From: DASWTL01 sp036402155
GTDB lineage: Bacteria; Bacteroidota; Bacteroidia; Sphingobacteriales; Sphingobacteriaceae
Assembly: GCA_036402155.1 (NCBI GenBank)
Contig: DASWTL010000249.1
Coordinates: 1 to 35,456 of the forward strand
DNA length: 35,456 nt
Direction: 5' to 3'
The notes beneath the pieces are model-generated. The model was not told the DNA's origin, did not search any database, and saw nothing but the letters and a program-made list of their open reading frames with translations. The position numbers were made by a program, and so were the translations under genes. Every line of letters starts with the position of its first letter. Position 1 is the first letter of the stretch. Of the stretch, positions 1 to 8,245 are shown piece by piece.

Positions 1-254
1 AAGGCGGACAGGTTGCCATACGGATGGGTGATTGGAAAGGGGTGAAAACCCAGGTGCGCAAATCGGGTTACAAAAATACTCCATGGATGATCTTTAATCT
101 GAGAGAGGACCGCAGTGAAACAAAAAATCTGGCTGAAAAGCATCCTGAATTGATTAAACTGTTTGATGAAATAGTGCACAAGGAACATCGTCCTTCTCAC
201 ATTAAAGAATGGGAAATCATTGATCCGAAGTTTAGTGCTGAAAAGAATAATTAA
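1..254 (+). CDS. Sulfatase, C-terminal fragment (gene begins before the window)
   Basis: The frame is open from the first bases of the window and runs to a TAA at 252-254, so the first in-frame ATG (24) is internal and not a start. The visible residues read GGQVAIRMGDWKGVK, followed by an L-R-E-D-x-S-E-T-x-N-L-A motif and then H-P-E-L. This is the usual C-terminal end of Bacteroidota arylsulfatases: a GDWK strand followed by a stretch with the sense 'your details: N-L-A, then helix'. The catalytic formylglycine region lies upstream and cannot be seen, so the substrate (sulfated glycan or other sulfate ester) is unknown. These enzymes are normally exported. A hairpin at 271-296 follows the stop. 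Confidence 0.85.
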   Translation, partial: GGQVAIRMGDWKGVKTQVRKSGYKNTPWMIFNLREDRSETKNLAEKHPELIKLFDEIVHKEHRPSHIKEWEIIDPKFSAEKNN

Positions 255-270
255 GGCTAAACATTACAAA

Positions 271-296
271 AAGGGTATAGCGCTGGCTATACCCTT
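271..296 (+). terminator. Hairpin after the sulfatase gene
   Basis: A perfect 10-bp inverted repeat (AAGGGTATAG / CTATACCCTT) encloses a 6-nt loop 17 nt after the sulfatase stop. No strong T-run follows, so it may act as a bidirectional or 3'-end stabilising hairpin and not as a classical intrinsic terminator. Confidence 0.55.
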
Positions 297-430
297 AATG
301 TTATTGCATAATTACACACACCTTTAAATGATAAATAATAACATTGAGTATATCTGGTTGTTTGACTTATGTGAAAATACCCGGGGCTATTGCCGAGCTT
401 CTCCTGAGTAAAATTTAACTGAGCAGTTTT

Positions 431-1474
431 ATGGAACATTTATCATCTGATACCACATTTTACAATATCCCTTTTTCTGTGCACGATTTTAAAGAAATGC
501 CTTACCGACCTTTAGGGAAATCCGGTCTAAAGGTTTCGGATATAGGGTTGGGAACCTGGAAGATGGGGTATCCTGAAACCGGTGATGGTTCAAGGGTTGA
601 TGAGAGCACATCATTTAAAATTTTAGACAAAGCAGTTGAGCTGGGAGTTACCTTTTGGGATACAGCGAACAGGTATAATAATGCTTCGGGAAATTCGGAA
701 CGGATCATTGGATCATGGTTTAAAAATAATCCCAGGGAACGTCGAAATGTAGTTTTGGCTACTAAACTATCAGGCGCAATGGATGGGTTGACTCCAAATC
801 ATTGCGGGCTTTCACGGATTAATATTATGGAATCGGTGTATGCATCCTTAGAGCGCTTGCAGTCAGAACATATAGATTTACTTTATTTTCATTCCTTCGA
901 TCCATCTGTGCCTGCCGAAGAAAGTTTGATGGCTGTTGAAGATCTCGTGAAACAAGATCTGGTGCGGTATTTTTCAGTTTCTAACTTTAATATTGAACAG
1001 CTTGATTATTATCAGGCTGTTGAAAATCAGTTGTCTGTTCGGAGCAGAATACTTGCCGTACAAAATCAGTTCAATATTCTTGATGGTGAAAGCGAATCCT
1101 GTAAAGGAGTATTGGAATATGCTTTCAGACAAGGGTTATCCTACATTGCCTGGAGTCCAATGGCACGCGGACTGCTTACTGACAGATATCTTGATTTAAA
1201 GAATGTTGGTCGCGGCGACCGATTGTTTGATGAAGGGGAATTAAGCAAGATCAGCGAAGCCAATATGGAGAAAGTACAAAAACTAGCTGCCCTATCGCGG
1301 GATTGGGGACATGAACTGAGTCAGGTAGTGATTGCTTACATGCTAAAAATTCCGGGTATGGGGCCGGTTATTGCTGCATCATCTAATGTAGCGCAGTTGG
1401 AATCGAATGCTGCAGCAGGAAAGATTATACTGACTGATGAGCAGATAAACCAGATAAAAGAAAGCCTGAAATAG
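431..1474 (+). CDS. Aldo/keto reductase family oxidoreductase
   Basis: This 347-residue protein carries the aldo/keto reductase signature: GLGTW near residue 40, and the catalytic tetrad as Asp77 and Tyr82 (DTANRY), Lys112 (ATK) and His154 (FHS). The family forms a cytoplasmic TIM barrel that reduces aldehydes or ketones with NADPH. The sequence resembles the YghZ/voltage-gated-channel-beta-like branch, and the substrate cannot be read from sequence. The first 22 residues precede the usual N-terminus (MPYRPLGKSGLKVS), so an ATG at 497 is a plausible alternative start. It stands alone between the sulfatase and the convergent yceI-type gene. Confidence 0.9.
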   Translation: MEHLSSDTTFYNIPFSVHDFKEMPYRPLGKSGLKVSDIGLGTWKMGYPETGDGSRVDESTSFKILDKAVELGVTFWDTANRYNNASGNSERIIGSWFKNNPRERRNVVLATKLSGAMDGLTPNHCGLSRINIMESVYASLERLQSEHIDLLYFHSFDPSVPAEESLMAVEDLVKQDLVRYFSVSNFNIEQLDYYQAVENQLSVRSRILAVQNQFNILDGESESCKGVLEYAFRQGLSYIAWSPMARGLLTDRYLDLKNVGRGDRLFDEGELSKISEANMEKVQKLAALSRDWGHELSQVVIAYMLKIPGMGPVIAASSNVAQLESNAAAGKIILTDEQINQIKESLK

Positions 1475-1526
1475 TGCTACTGAGTTACCATTGCAGGTTA
1501 AGTATCCGGATCAGGGCATAAAAAAG

Positions 1527-1545
1527 CCCGGAAAGAACTTCCGGG
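1527..1545 (-). terminator. Intrinsic terminator of the YceI gene
   Basis: A 7-bp GC-rich perfect stem (CCCGGAA / TTCCGGG, 5-nt loop) lies between the convergent reductase and YceI genes. Read on the minus strand it is followed by CTTTTTT (1526-1520), which fits an intrinsic terminator for the YceI transcript. It may also stop plus-strand transcripts. Confidence 0.7.
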
Positions 1546-1578
1546 TCAATTTCGTAACGTAATGTGTCCAGCTGAGGA

Positions 1579-2157
1579 TTATCTTCTGGCCAAAAGATTT
1601 ACATCCAGCTCAAACTCATCATTAATAGCCTTGTCGCCTATATTGCTAAAGAACGCCAGTGACCGGTATTTAATATCATATTTTACCCGGTTAACTTTCA
1701 CTCCCTTAGCTACCGCAACAATTGCATCTCCCTGTCTTTTAACTGTGGCCGGGAATGTTAAAGGTTGTGTGATGCCTTTAATTGTAAGATCGCCTGTAAT
1801 GTTTACCCGGTCTGTTCCGGCATTAGCAACGTTTGTAATAACAAACTTTGAAACAGGATTTTTTTCAACAGAGAAAAAATCATCGGTTTTTAAATGGTTC
1901 TGTACCTTTTCAGAATCTGAGCAGGTTAAGGAATTCATATCAATAATAAATGATCCACTCTTTAGGGCTTTCTTTGTATAAATTAATTGGCCGCTGGCAA
2001 TTTTGATATTTCCCGAATGTTGCCCGGTCACTTTTCGCCCGGTCCAATTGATAGAAGACTTTTCAGTATCTACTTTGAAGACTTCATCTTTTGGAGGAGT
2101 GAAGGAAAGCAACATAAATGCAAATCCCGACAGGATGGATAATGTGAATTTTGTCAT
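1579..2157 (-). CDS. YceI family secreted lipocalin-like protein
   Basis: The protein has a YceI-like beta-barrel pattern: F-x-V-D-x-x-x-S-x-I-x-W-T-G near the N-terminus, then S-G-x-F-x-I-D-M and T-G-D-L-T-I-K-G-I-T. The family binds isoprenoid-like lipids in the periplasm. I start it at the ATG at 2157 (192 residues, MTKFTLSILS...), which gives a clean signal peptide. The longer reading from 2184 would begin inside the -7 element of a well-matched promoter (2182-2212), so it is unlikely. It is a single-gene unit convergent with the aldo/keto reductase, and its ligand is unknown. Confidence 0.88.
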   Translation of the reverse strand: MTKFTLSILSGFAFMLLSFTPPKDEVFKVDTEKSSINWTGRKVTGQHSGNIKIASGQLIYTKKALKSGSFIIDMNSLTCSDSEKVQNHLKTDDFFSVEKNPVSKFVITNVANAGTDRVNITGDLTIKGITQPLTFPATVKRQGDAIVAVAKGVKVNRVKYDIKYRSLAFFSNIGDKAINDEFELDVNLLARR

Positions 2158-2181
2158 AGTTATCTTTTGATGTTTATTAAC

Positions 2182-2212
2182 CAAATCTATCTTAAAAAAT
2201 TATATGTTGCAA
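2182..2212 (-). promoter_or_regulatory. Bacteroidota-type promoter for the YceI gene
   Basis: Minus-strand TTG at 2212-2210, a 20-nt spacer, then TAGATTTG at 2189-2182 matches the Bacteroidota -33/-7 pattern (TTTG, then TAnnTTTG). Transcription would start about 2175, leaving a leader of roughly 18 nt before the ATG at 2157. Confidence 0.6.
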
Positions 2213-2241
2213 CATGTGCCAGTTTAAGCGATTTAAATAGA

Positions 2242-5118
2242 TTAAACTGCTATGTCTTCATAGCTTTCAACAGGCGGGCAGGAGCAAATTAGAGTTCTGT
2301 CTCCATACGTGTCATTCACCCTTCCAACCGATGGCCAAAATTTATGTTCCATGACATACGGTAATGGAAATGCTGCTTTTTCACGTGAATAAGGCTTATT
2401 CCATTCATCTGATATGATAACTCCGGCAGTATGCGGGGCATTTTTTAATGGATTATTGACCTTATCGCTGACGCCCTTTTCAACTTCCTCTATTTCCTGT
2501 CTGATAGCAATCATAGCATCACAGAAGCGATCAAGCTCATGTTTAGGTTCTGATTCGGTAGGTTCAATCATTAATGTCCCAGCAACGGGGAATGAAACCG
2601 TAGGAGCATGAAATCCATAATCCATCAAACGTTTTGCGATATCTGTTACTTCAATGCCAAAGTTTTTAAATGCGCGGCAATCCAGGATCATTTCATGTGC
2701 ACATCTCCCGTTGGCTCCTGCATAAAGCACCGGATAGTGTTGCTCTAGCCTTGCTTTTATATAGTTTGCATTTAATATGGCATAACGGGTTGCATTGGTC
2801 AGGCCAGCTTCGCCCATCATGGCTATATAAGCATGAGATATTATAAGGATAGAGGCAGACCCCCATGGAGCAGATGAAACCGCATGTATTGATTTTGACT
2901 GGTTGATATCTATGATGCTGTGGCCAGGCAGGTAGCTGACAAGATGCTTTGCAACGCCAATGGGCCCCATGCCGGGTCCTCCGCCACCATGTGGAATGCA
3001 GAATGTTTTATGGAGGTTTAAATGGCAAACATCAGCACCTATGGATGCAGGGCTGGTTAAGCCTACCTGGGCATTCATATTTGCTCCATCCATGTAAACC
3101 TGTCCACCATTTTGATGAATGATATCACACACTTCAATAATGCTTTCTTCAAAAACACCATGAGTTGAAGGATATGTAACCATCAGGCAGGAAAGATCAT
3201 CTTTATGCTCTTCAGCTTTTGACCTAAGATCTGCAACATCGATATTGCCATTTTCATCGCAGCGCACAACCACGATCTTCATTCCGGCCATAGCGGCTGA
3301 TGCGGGGTTTGTTCCATGAGCTGATGAAGGGATCAAAGCTACATTGCGATGTGAATCACCTCGATCCGCATGATAAGCCCTGATCACCATTAAACCGGCA
3401 TATTCACCTTGTGCGCCTGCATTAGGCTGTAAACTCATTGCTGCAAAACCAGTTATTTCACTAAGCCATTTATTTAGTTCATCGAATAATTGCATGTATC
3501 CGCCAACCTGATCTGTTGGTGCAAAAGGATGCATTCTGCTAAACTCCGGCCAGGTAATAGGAACCATCTCGGTAGTTGCATTGAGCTTCATTGTACAGGA
3601 ACCTAACGGGATCATCGAATTGCACAATGACAGATCTTTGGCTTCCAATGATTTAATATAACGCAGCATTTCATGCTCTGAATGATGCGCGTTAAAAATA
3701 GGATGGGTTAAAAAAGATGATACACGGATCAGCTCATCAGGTAATGATGACTTTATCCTGGATTTATCCAAAATAATCTCAGCTGAATTTTTTCCTTTAA
3801 CCTTTGCAAATATTTTAGCAAGAGTAAGGATATCAGCAGGAGAAGTGGTTTCATCAATTGAAATAGTTATTTCAGATCCTCTATAATTCAGATTCACTTC
3901 CTGATTTAAAGCCTCTGCATGAATGGCATTCACTAAATCACCGGCCTCAATACATAACGTATCAAAGAAAGCTTCGTTTTTTTGGATGAAACCTAATTCA
4001 TTTAGCGAATTCGAAAGCAGAATACTCAATCCGTGAATTCGTTCAGCAATAAGTGTTAAACCTTTGGAACCATGATATGCAGCATACATACCGGCCATGA
4101 TGGCAAGAAGGGCCTGGGCGGTACAAATGTTTGAAGTCGCTTTATCTCTACGAATATGCTGCTCACGTGTTTGCAATGCCATTCGTAAGGCATAATTCCC
4201 GGCAGAATCGATTGTTACACCAATAATCCGACCTGGCATAGAGCGTTTATACTCTTCCTTGGTTGCAAAAAAACCTGCGTGAGGTCCTCCAAAACCCATT
4301 GGAATGCCAAAACGTTGCGTGGAACCAACCACAATATCAGCTCCCCATTCACCCGGGGGAGTTAATAAAACCAGGCTCATAATATCGGCAACAACAGTCA
4401 GTTTAATACCCCTTTCATGTGCTGCTTCAGCAAATTGCTTATAGTTATAAACGGCGCCCTTTCCGGCAGGATATTGTACAATGGCGCCAAACATCTTATC
4501 AGTGAGTTCAACGGTCCGGTGGTCGCCAATTAAAAGTTCAATACCATAAGGTTCTGAGCGGGTTTTTAAAATATCAATAGTTTGCGGAAAAACTTCTTCA
4601 GACACAAAGAATATTGTTGCTTCCTGGTTTTTGCGCAGGCTGTATTGCATAAACATAGCTTCGGCCGCGGCCGTACCCTCATCAAGTAAGGATGCGTTGG
4701 CAATCTCCATCCCCGTAAGGTCAATTACCATCGTCTGGAAGTTAAGTAATGCCTGTAGGCGGCCCTGTGAGATTTCAGCCTGGTATGGAGTATATTGAGT
4801 ATACCAACCGGGATTTTCCAGGATATTTCGCTGGATTACTCCGGGTACTATCACATCATAATATCCCTGCCCGATATAAGATTTGAATACTTTATTTTTA
4901 GACGCAAGCTGCTTCAGATTTTTAAGATATTCAAATTCGCTTTTTGCTTCCGGAAGATTCAAAGGCTGCTTTAACCTGATCTTTGCTGGAATAGTCTGAT
5001 CAATAAGATGATTTATTGATTCGGCGCCGATAGTTTTAATCATTTCCTCCGTTTCAGCGGTATTCGGAGCAATGTGCCTTTTTTGAAAGGTTTCCTGGTA
5101 ATCTATGTTTAATTTCAT
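2242..5118 (-). CDS. gcvP: Glycine dehydrogenase (decarboxylating), glycine cleavage P protein
   Basis: This PLP-dependent enzyme decarboxylates glycine and passes the aminomethyl group to the lipoyl arm of the H protein, feeding one-carbon units to folate. At 958 residues it has the length of the single-chain (fused P1/P2) form. The PLP lysine is Lys704 in HLNLHKTFCIPHGGGGPG, followed by the glycine-rich loop. N-terminal landmarks such as F-x-R-R-H-x-A-P are present as FQKRHIAPNTAE. It is last in a minus-strand series after ahcY, pdxJ, mnmH and selD but has its own 151-nt upstream gap. The gcvT and gcvH partners are not in the window; lipA, which makes the lipoyl cofactor, lies at 31.3 kb. 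Confidence 0.97.
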   Translation of the reverse strand: MKLNIDYQETFQKRHIAPNTAETEEMIKTIGAESINHLIDQTIPAKIRLKQPLNLPEAKSEFEYLKNLKQLASKNKVFKSYIGQGYYDVIVPGVIQRNILENPGWYTQYTPYQAEISQGRLQALLNFQTMVIDLTGMEIANASLLDEGTAAAEAMFMQYSLRKNQEATIFFVSEEVFPQTIDILKTRSEPYGIELLIGDHRTVELTDKMFGAIVQYPAGKGAVYNYKQFAEAAHERGIKLTVVADIMSLVLLTPPGEWGADIVVGSTQRFGIPMGFGGPHAGFFATKEEYKRSMPGRIIGVTIDSAGNYALRMALQTREQHIRRDKATSNICTAQALLAIMAGMYAAYHGSKGLTLIAERIHGLSILLSNSLNELGFIQKNEAFFDTLCIEAGDLVNAIHAEALNQEVNLNYRGSEITISIDETTSPADILTLAKIFAKVKGKNSAEIILDKSRIKSSLPDELIRVSSFLTHPIFNAHHSEHEMLRYIKSLEAKDLSLCNSMIPLGSCTMKLNATTEMVPITWPEFSRMHPFAPTDQVGGYMQLFDELNKWLSEITGFAAMSLQPNAGAQGEYAGLMVIRAYHADRGDSHRNVALIPSSAHGTNPASAAMAGMKIVVVRCDENGNIDVADLRSKAEEHKDDLSCLMVTYPSTHGVFEESIIEVCDIIHQNGGQVYMDGANMNAQVGLTSPASIGADVCHLNLHKTFCIPHGGGGPGMGPIGVAKHLVSYLPGHSIIDINQSKSIHAVSSAPWGSASILIISHAYIAMMGEAGLTNATRYAILNANYIKARLEQHYPVLYAGANGRCAHEMILDCRAFKNFGIEVTDIAKRLMDYGFHAPTVSFPVAGTLMIEPTESEPKHELDRFCDAMIAIRQEIEEVEKGVSDKVNNPLKNAPHTAGVIISDEWNKPYSREKAAFPLPYVMEHKFWPSVGRVNDTYGDRTLICSCPPVESYEDIAV

Positions 5119-5143
5119 TAAAACGGGAGGAGTTTTTGTGGCG

Positions 5144-5151
5144 CAAAAATA
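5144..5151 (-). promoter_or_regulatory. Candidate -7 element upstream of gcvP
   Basis: TATTTTTG on the minus strand matches TAnnTTTG and sits 26 nt before the gcvP start codon. The -33 position reads TTA instead of TTG, so the match is partial. Confidence 0.4.
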
Positions 5152-5269
5152 CGGATTTTCTCCATTATTCTTAAGACCTTGAATTAATTACATGTCCGGA
5201 TGCGGTACATTCTGACAGCTATTAAAAAGGTAAATGTTTAAATAGTTTGCCTTGCTTTTATGGATCCAA

Positions 5270-6328
5270 TTAAAGCACTTCAATCAAAAAGTCACCGGTT
5301 TTGGGTTTAAGGTACCCGAAACAAACAATATTCTTTTCAGGAATACCATGTGCGCGTAAGAGTTTTTCAAATTCCCCGGTCTGAGATTCATTCACAGCCA
5401 CCAACAGGCCTCCGCTGGTTTGGGGATCCGCAAGAATAGCGGTTCTCTGGTCTATACTGGTACTATTTCCTGCAATTTTATGACCGTAACTACTCCAGTT
5501 ACGATTGGTTCCTCCCGGAACACAACCTTGCTTAAGATATTCGCTCAGTACGTCGATCTTAGGAATTTTGTCAAATTGAATAATAGCCTGCAGATTGCTG
5601 CCTTCACACATTTCTGATAAATGGCCAAGCAACCCAAAACCGGTCACATCTGTCATGGCTTTAACATACTCCTGCTCGCCCAGGATCTCACCAATTTTAT
5701 TAAGCATGGCCATGCTTTCTGGTGCAATGAATGCGTGTTGCGGCTTTAAGATGCCCTTTTTCTGAGCAGTTGTTAAAATGCCAACTCCCAGGGATTTGGT
5801 TAAGTATAATTTGCATCCGGCTTCTGCAGTCGAGTTTTGTTTTAGGTTTTTAATATTCACCAGACCATTAACAGCAAGTCCGAAAACAGGCTCCGGGCAA
5901 TCAATACTATGTCCACCGGCAAGAGTGATTCCTGCTTCAGCGCAAACCGCACGTGAGCCTTCCAAAACCTTTTGGGCTACTTCCGGCGACAACTTATTTA
6001 TGGGCCAACCGAGGATCGCGATTGCCAGTATTGGCTTTCCACCCATAGCATACACATCACTAATGGCATTTGCAGATGCAATTCTGCCAAAGTCATAGGG
6101 ATCATCAACAATTGGCATAAAGAAATCTGTAGTTGATATTAATGCGGTGCCATTTCCAAGATCCAGAACGGCGGCGTCATCCCGTGTGCTGTTACCAACC
6201 AGAAGATTGGAATCTGGCTTTTGGTGAACCGGGCTATGCAATATCAGATCAAGAACTGCCGGGCTGATCTTACAACCACAACCTGCACCATGGGAATATT
6301 GAGTAAGTTTTATGTCTTCTGAATTCAT
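5270..6328 (-). CDS. selD: Selenide, water dikinase (selenophosphate synthase)
   Basis: The enzyme makes selenophosphate from selenide and ATP. The N-terminal motif SHGAGCGCKISP places Cys17 and Lys20 exactly as in the Escherichia coli enzyme. This is therefore a cysteine form that needs no selenocysteine to be made. Length (352 residues) is normal. ATP/phosphate-binding features include DDAAVLDLG and GHSIDCPEPVFGLAVNG. It starts 6 nt after the end of mnmH, so the two are almost certainly co-transcribed. The pairing indicates that the selenophosphate made here goes to 2-selenouridine in tRNA. No selA or selB gene is seen in this window. Confidence 0.97.
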   Translation of the reverse strand: MNSEDIKLTQYSHGAGCGCKISPAVLDLILHSPVHQKPDSNLLVGNSTRDDAAVLDLGNGTALISTTDFFMPIVDDPYDFGRIASANAISDVYAMGGKPILAIAILGWPINKLSPEVAQKVLEGSRAVCAEAGITLAGGHSIDCPEPVFGLAVNGLVNIKNLKQNSTAEAGCKLYLTKSLGVGILTTAQKKGILKPQHAFIAPESMAMLNKIGEILGEQEYVKAMTDVTGFGLLGHLSEMCEGSNLQAIIQFDKIPKIDVLSEYLKQGCVPGGTNRNWSSYGHKIAGNSTSIDQRTAILADPQTSGGLLVAVNESQTGEFEKLLRAHGIPEKNIVCFGYLKPKTGDFLIEVL

Positions 6329-6334
6329 TAGCTA

Positions 6335-7381
6335 TTATTGTAATAAGGCGTTCTTTTTTGGTTCTTTTAGCTCTCTTAAAATATGTAAGGCATTATCCTT
6401 TGCATTAGTTCCATAACATTCAATATTCCGGATGCTTTCTTTTAGTCGTTTTGCTTGTCCGGCCGTATATGTTTTATCATAATAGGTTAAAACAATTCGG
6501 ATAAAATCAGCCAGCCTGTTATCTTCTATGGCTGCAATAGCATCACGTGTCTGCTCCGGGCCAAGTCTTTTTTTTATTCGTGCTGTAGATTCAACCAGAA
6601 AAGACTTATCTAGTTTCCCATATGTCTGAAGCAAAAAGTCGACCCGTTCATTAAGCGGAACAAGCATATTAATTTGTTTTGCGCTACGGATCTGTTCAAA
6701 TAATGCATTGGGTATCTGTCGCTTTCCGATAAAGCGGCTTTCATCTTCAAGCCAAAGCGGTACATCCGAATCTGCTTTATGGAGTTCTGAAGCGAGAAGA
6801 TTTTCAAAATGTTCCTGACTTGGCTGAGTTAAAGACCCCATGGATCCATAGGTTGACCCTTGGTGCTGAGCAAGATCTTCCAGGTCAATAACCTGCTGCC
6901 CCAGTTTTTTAAGCTCGTGTAATGTTTCAGTTTTTCCGGAACCTGTCATTCCTCCAAGTATCCGTAATGAATAGCTCTTTGAAAATTGCGACAGCACCCA
7001 GTTGCGGTATTTTTTATAGCCTCCTTCTAAAACATATACGTCGAATCCGTACAGGTTTAATGCCCATGCCATAGCGCCGCTTCTCATCCCACCTCGCCAG
7101 CAATGCACCAGTATCTTTTTATCCGGAGCTAATTGCAGGGCATCTTTAATAAAGCCTGACCATTTCGGGCCTGTAAGATCAAATCCAAGCAAAATTGCTG
7201 CCTCACGGCCAACTTGTTTATACGTTGTACCCACTTGTACTCTCTCCTCATTTGAGAAAATAGGCAGGTTACAGGCATTAACTATATGTGCATGATCAAA
7301 CTCTAATGGCGTTCTCACATCAATAACCGGTATGGTATCAGCCAGTTTCAGAAAGGGTAGAATATTAACTGTTTGAATCAT
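6335..7381 (-). CDS. mnmH: tRNA 2-selenouridine synthase
   Basis: The protein (348 residues) has an N-terminal rhodanese domain with the active-site Cys94 in LVHCWRGGMRSGAMAW. A P-loop domain with Walker A GMTGSGKT (residues 144-151) follows. This is the MnmH/SelU (YbbB) architecture that geranylates and then selenates the 2-thiouridine at wobble position 34 of tRNAs for Lys, Glu and Gln. It lies 53 nt after pdxJ and 6 nt before selD, and the selD product is its selenium donor. Function is secure from the two-domain layout and the pairing. Confidence 0.96.
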   Translation of the reverse strand: MIQTVNILPFLKLADTIPVIDVRTPLEFDHAHIVNACNLPIFSNEERVQVGTTYKQVGREAAILLGFDLTGPKWSGFIKDALQLAPDKKILVHCWRGGMRSGAMAWALNLYGFDVYVLEGGYKKYRNWVLSQFSKSYSLRILGGMTGSGKTETLHELKKLGQQVIDLEDLAQHQGSTYGSMGSLTQPSQEHFENLLASELHKADSDVPLWLEDESRFIGKRQIPNALFEQIRSAKQINMLVPLNERVDFLLQTYGKLDKSFLVESTARIKKRLGPEQTRDAIAAIEDNRLADFIRIVLTYYDKTYTAGQAKRLKESIRNIECYGTNAKDNALHILRELKEPKKNALLQ

Positions 7382-7434
7382 GTCTGAAAGTACCTGTATA
7401 GAATGAGTTTAGCGTTGTAAAGATCCGGAAACGA

Positions 7435-8151
7435 TTATCTTAGCTGCCTTAAATACATTTGTATTGTATTCTCCAGTCCATAATAGAGCGCATCACATAT
7501 CAGGGCATGCCCAATACTGACTTCCAGTAAACCGGGAATGTTTTGCGCAAAGAACTTCAGGTTGTCGAGGTCAAGGTCATGGCCGGCATTCAAGCCCAGT
7601 CCAGCTTTTTCCGCTACTTGCGCAGCTATAATATATGGTGAAATGGCTGCATCTCGATCCTGGTGATAACCGGAAGCATAGGCCTCAGTATACAATTCGA
7701 TGCGGTCTGTCCCTGTTGTAGCAGCGGCCTCAACCAGTTCCACTACCGGATCAACAAAAATAGAGACCCGTATACCTTCGCGCTGAAACATGCGGATAGT
7801 TTCCCTGAGGTATTGCTGATGTTTTATAGTATCCCATCCATGGTTGGAAGTTAACTGCCCTTCGGCATCGGGTACCAGGGTAACCTGCGCGGGTTTATTT
7901 GCCAGAACCAGGTCAATAAACTTCTGTTCGACCGGATTCCCTTCGATATTAAACTCTGTCGTAACAACTTTTTTCAGATCAAAAACATCCTGGTAACGAA
8001 TATGACGTTCATCAGGCCGGGGATGCACGGTAATTCCCTGTGCACCAAATCGCTCAGCATCTAAAGCAACTTTTACAAGGTCAGGATTGTTGCCACCGCG
8101 TGAGTTCCGAAGCGTGGCAATTTTGTTAATGTTGACGGATAGTTTTGTCAT
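7435..8151 (-). CDS. pdxJ: Pyridoxine 5'-phosphate synthase
   Basis: PdxJ condenses 1-deoxy-D-xylulose 5-phosphate with 3-amino-2-oxopropyl phosphate, the last ring-forming step of DXP-dependent vitamin B6 synthesis. The start is the ATG at 8151 (238 residues, MTKLSVNINKIATLRNSRGG), close to the usual family length. The frame stays open upstream to 8409, but that stretch runs through a terminator, a dispersed-repeat-like sequence and the end of ahcY, so it is not coding. Visible motifs include TVHPRPDERHIR, the FVDP region and a C-terminal LNAGHDLDLDN typical of the family. It leads the pdxJ-mnmH-selD series. Confidence 0.95.
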   Translation of the reverse strand: MTKLSVNINKIATLRNSRGGNNPDLVKVALDAERFGAQGITVHPRPDERHIRYQDVFDLKKVVTTEFNIEGNPVEQKFIDLVLANKPAQVTLVPDAEGQLTSNHGWDTIKHQQYLRETIRMFQREGIRVSIFVDPVVELVEAAATTGTDRIELYTEAYASGYHQDRDAAISPYIIAAQVAEKAGLGLNAGHDLDLDNLKFFAQNIPGLLEVSIGHALICDALYYGLENTIQMYLRQLR

Positions 8152-8166
8152 TGTGTAAAAATAACA

Positions 8167-8194
8167 AACCCTCCTGAGAAATTTCAGAAGGGTT
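8167..8194 (-). terminator. Terminator after ahcY
   Basis: An 11-bp stem (8167-8177 with 8184-8194, 6-nt loop) lies between ahcY and pdxJ. On the minus strand the only non-Watson-Crick position is a G.U pair, whereas on the plus strand it is an A.C mismatch. A T-rich run (GTTATTTTT) follows on the minus strand. It therefore most likely ends the ahcY transcript and separates it from pdxJ. Confidence 0.6.
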
Positions 8195-8215
8195 AAGTTC
8201 ATTATAATAGAAGTT

Positions 8216-8240
8216 ATGCTTCGGCTTTGCTCAGCATGAC
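8216..8240 (-). repeat. Dispersed repeat-like fragment (ATGCTGAGC type)
   Basis: Between ahcY and its terminator, the minus strand reads GTCATGCTGAGCAAAGCCG followed by AAGCAT. From memory, this resembles a short palindromic motif found in many copies between genes of Bacteroidota. Its ends are inverted (ATGCT / AGCAT). No second copy is seen in this window, so its repeated nature is recalled and not shown here. Confidence 0.4.
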
Positions 8241-8245
8241 TACAA

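Noticed and set aside
5119..5269. Glycine riboswitch before gcvP
   Set aside because: No tandem aptamer-like conserved cores could be recognised in this 151-nt AT-rich gap.
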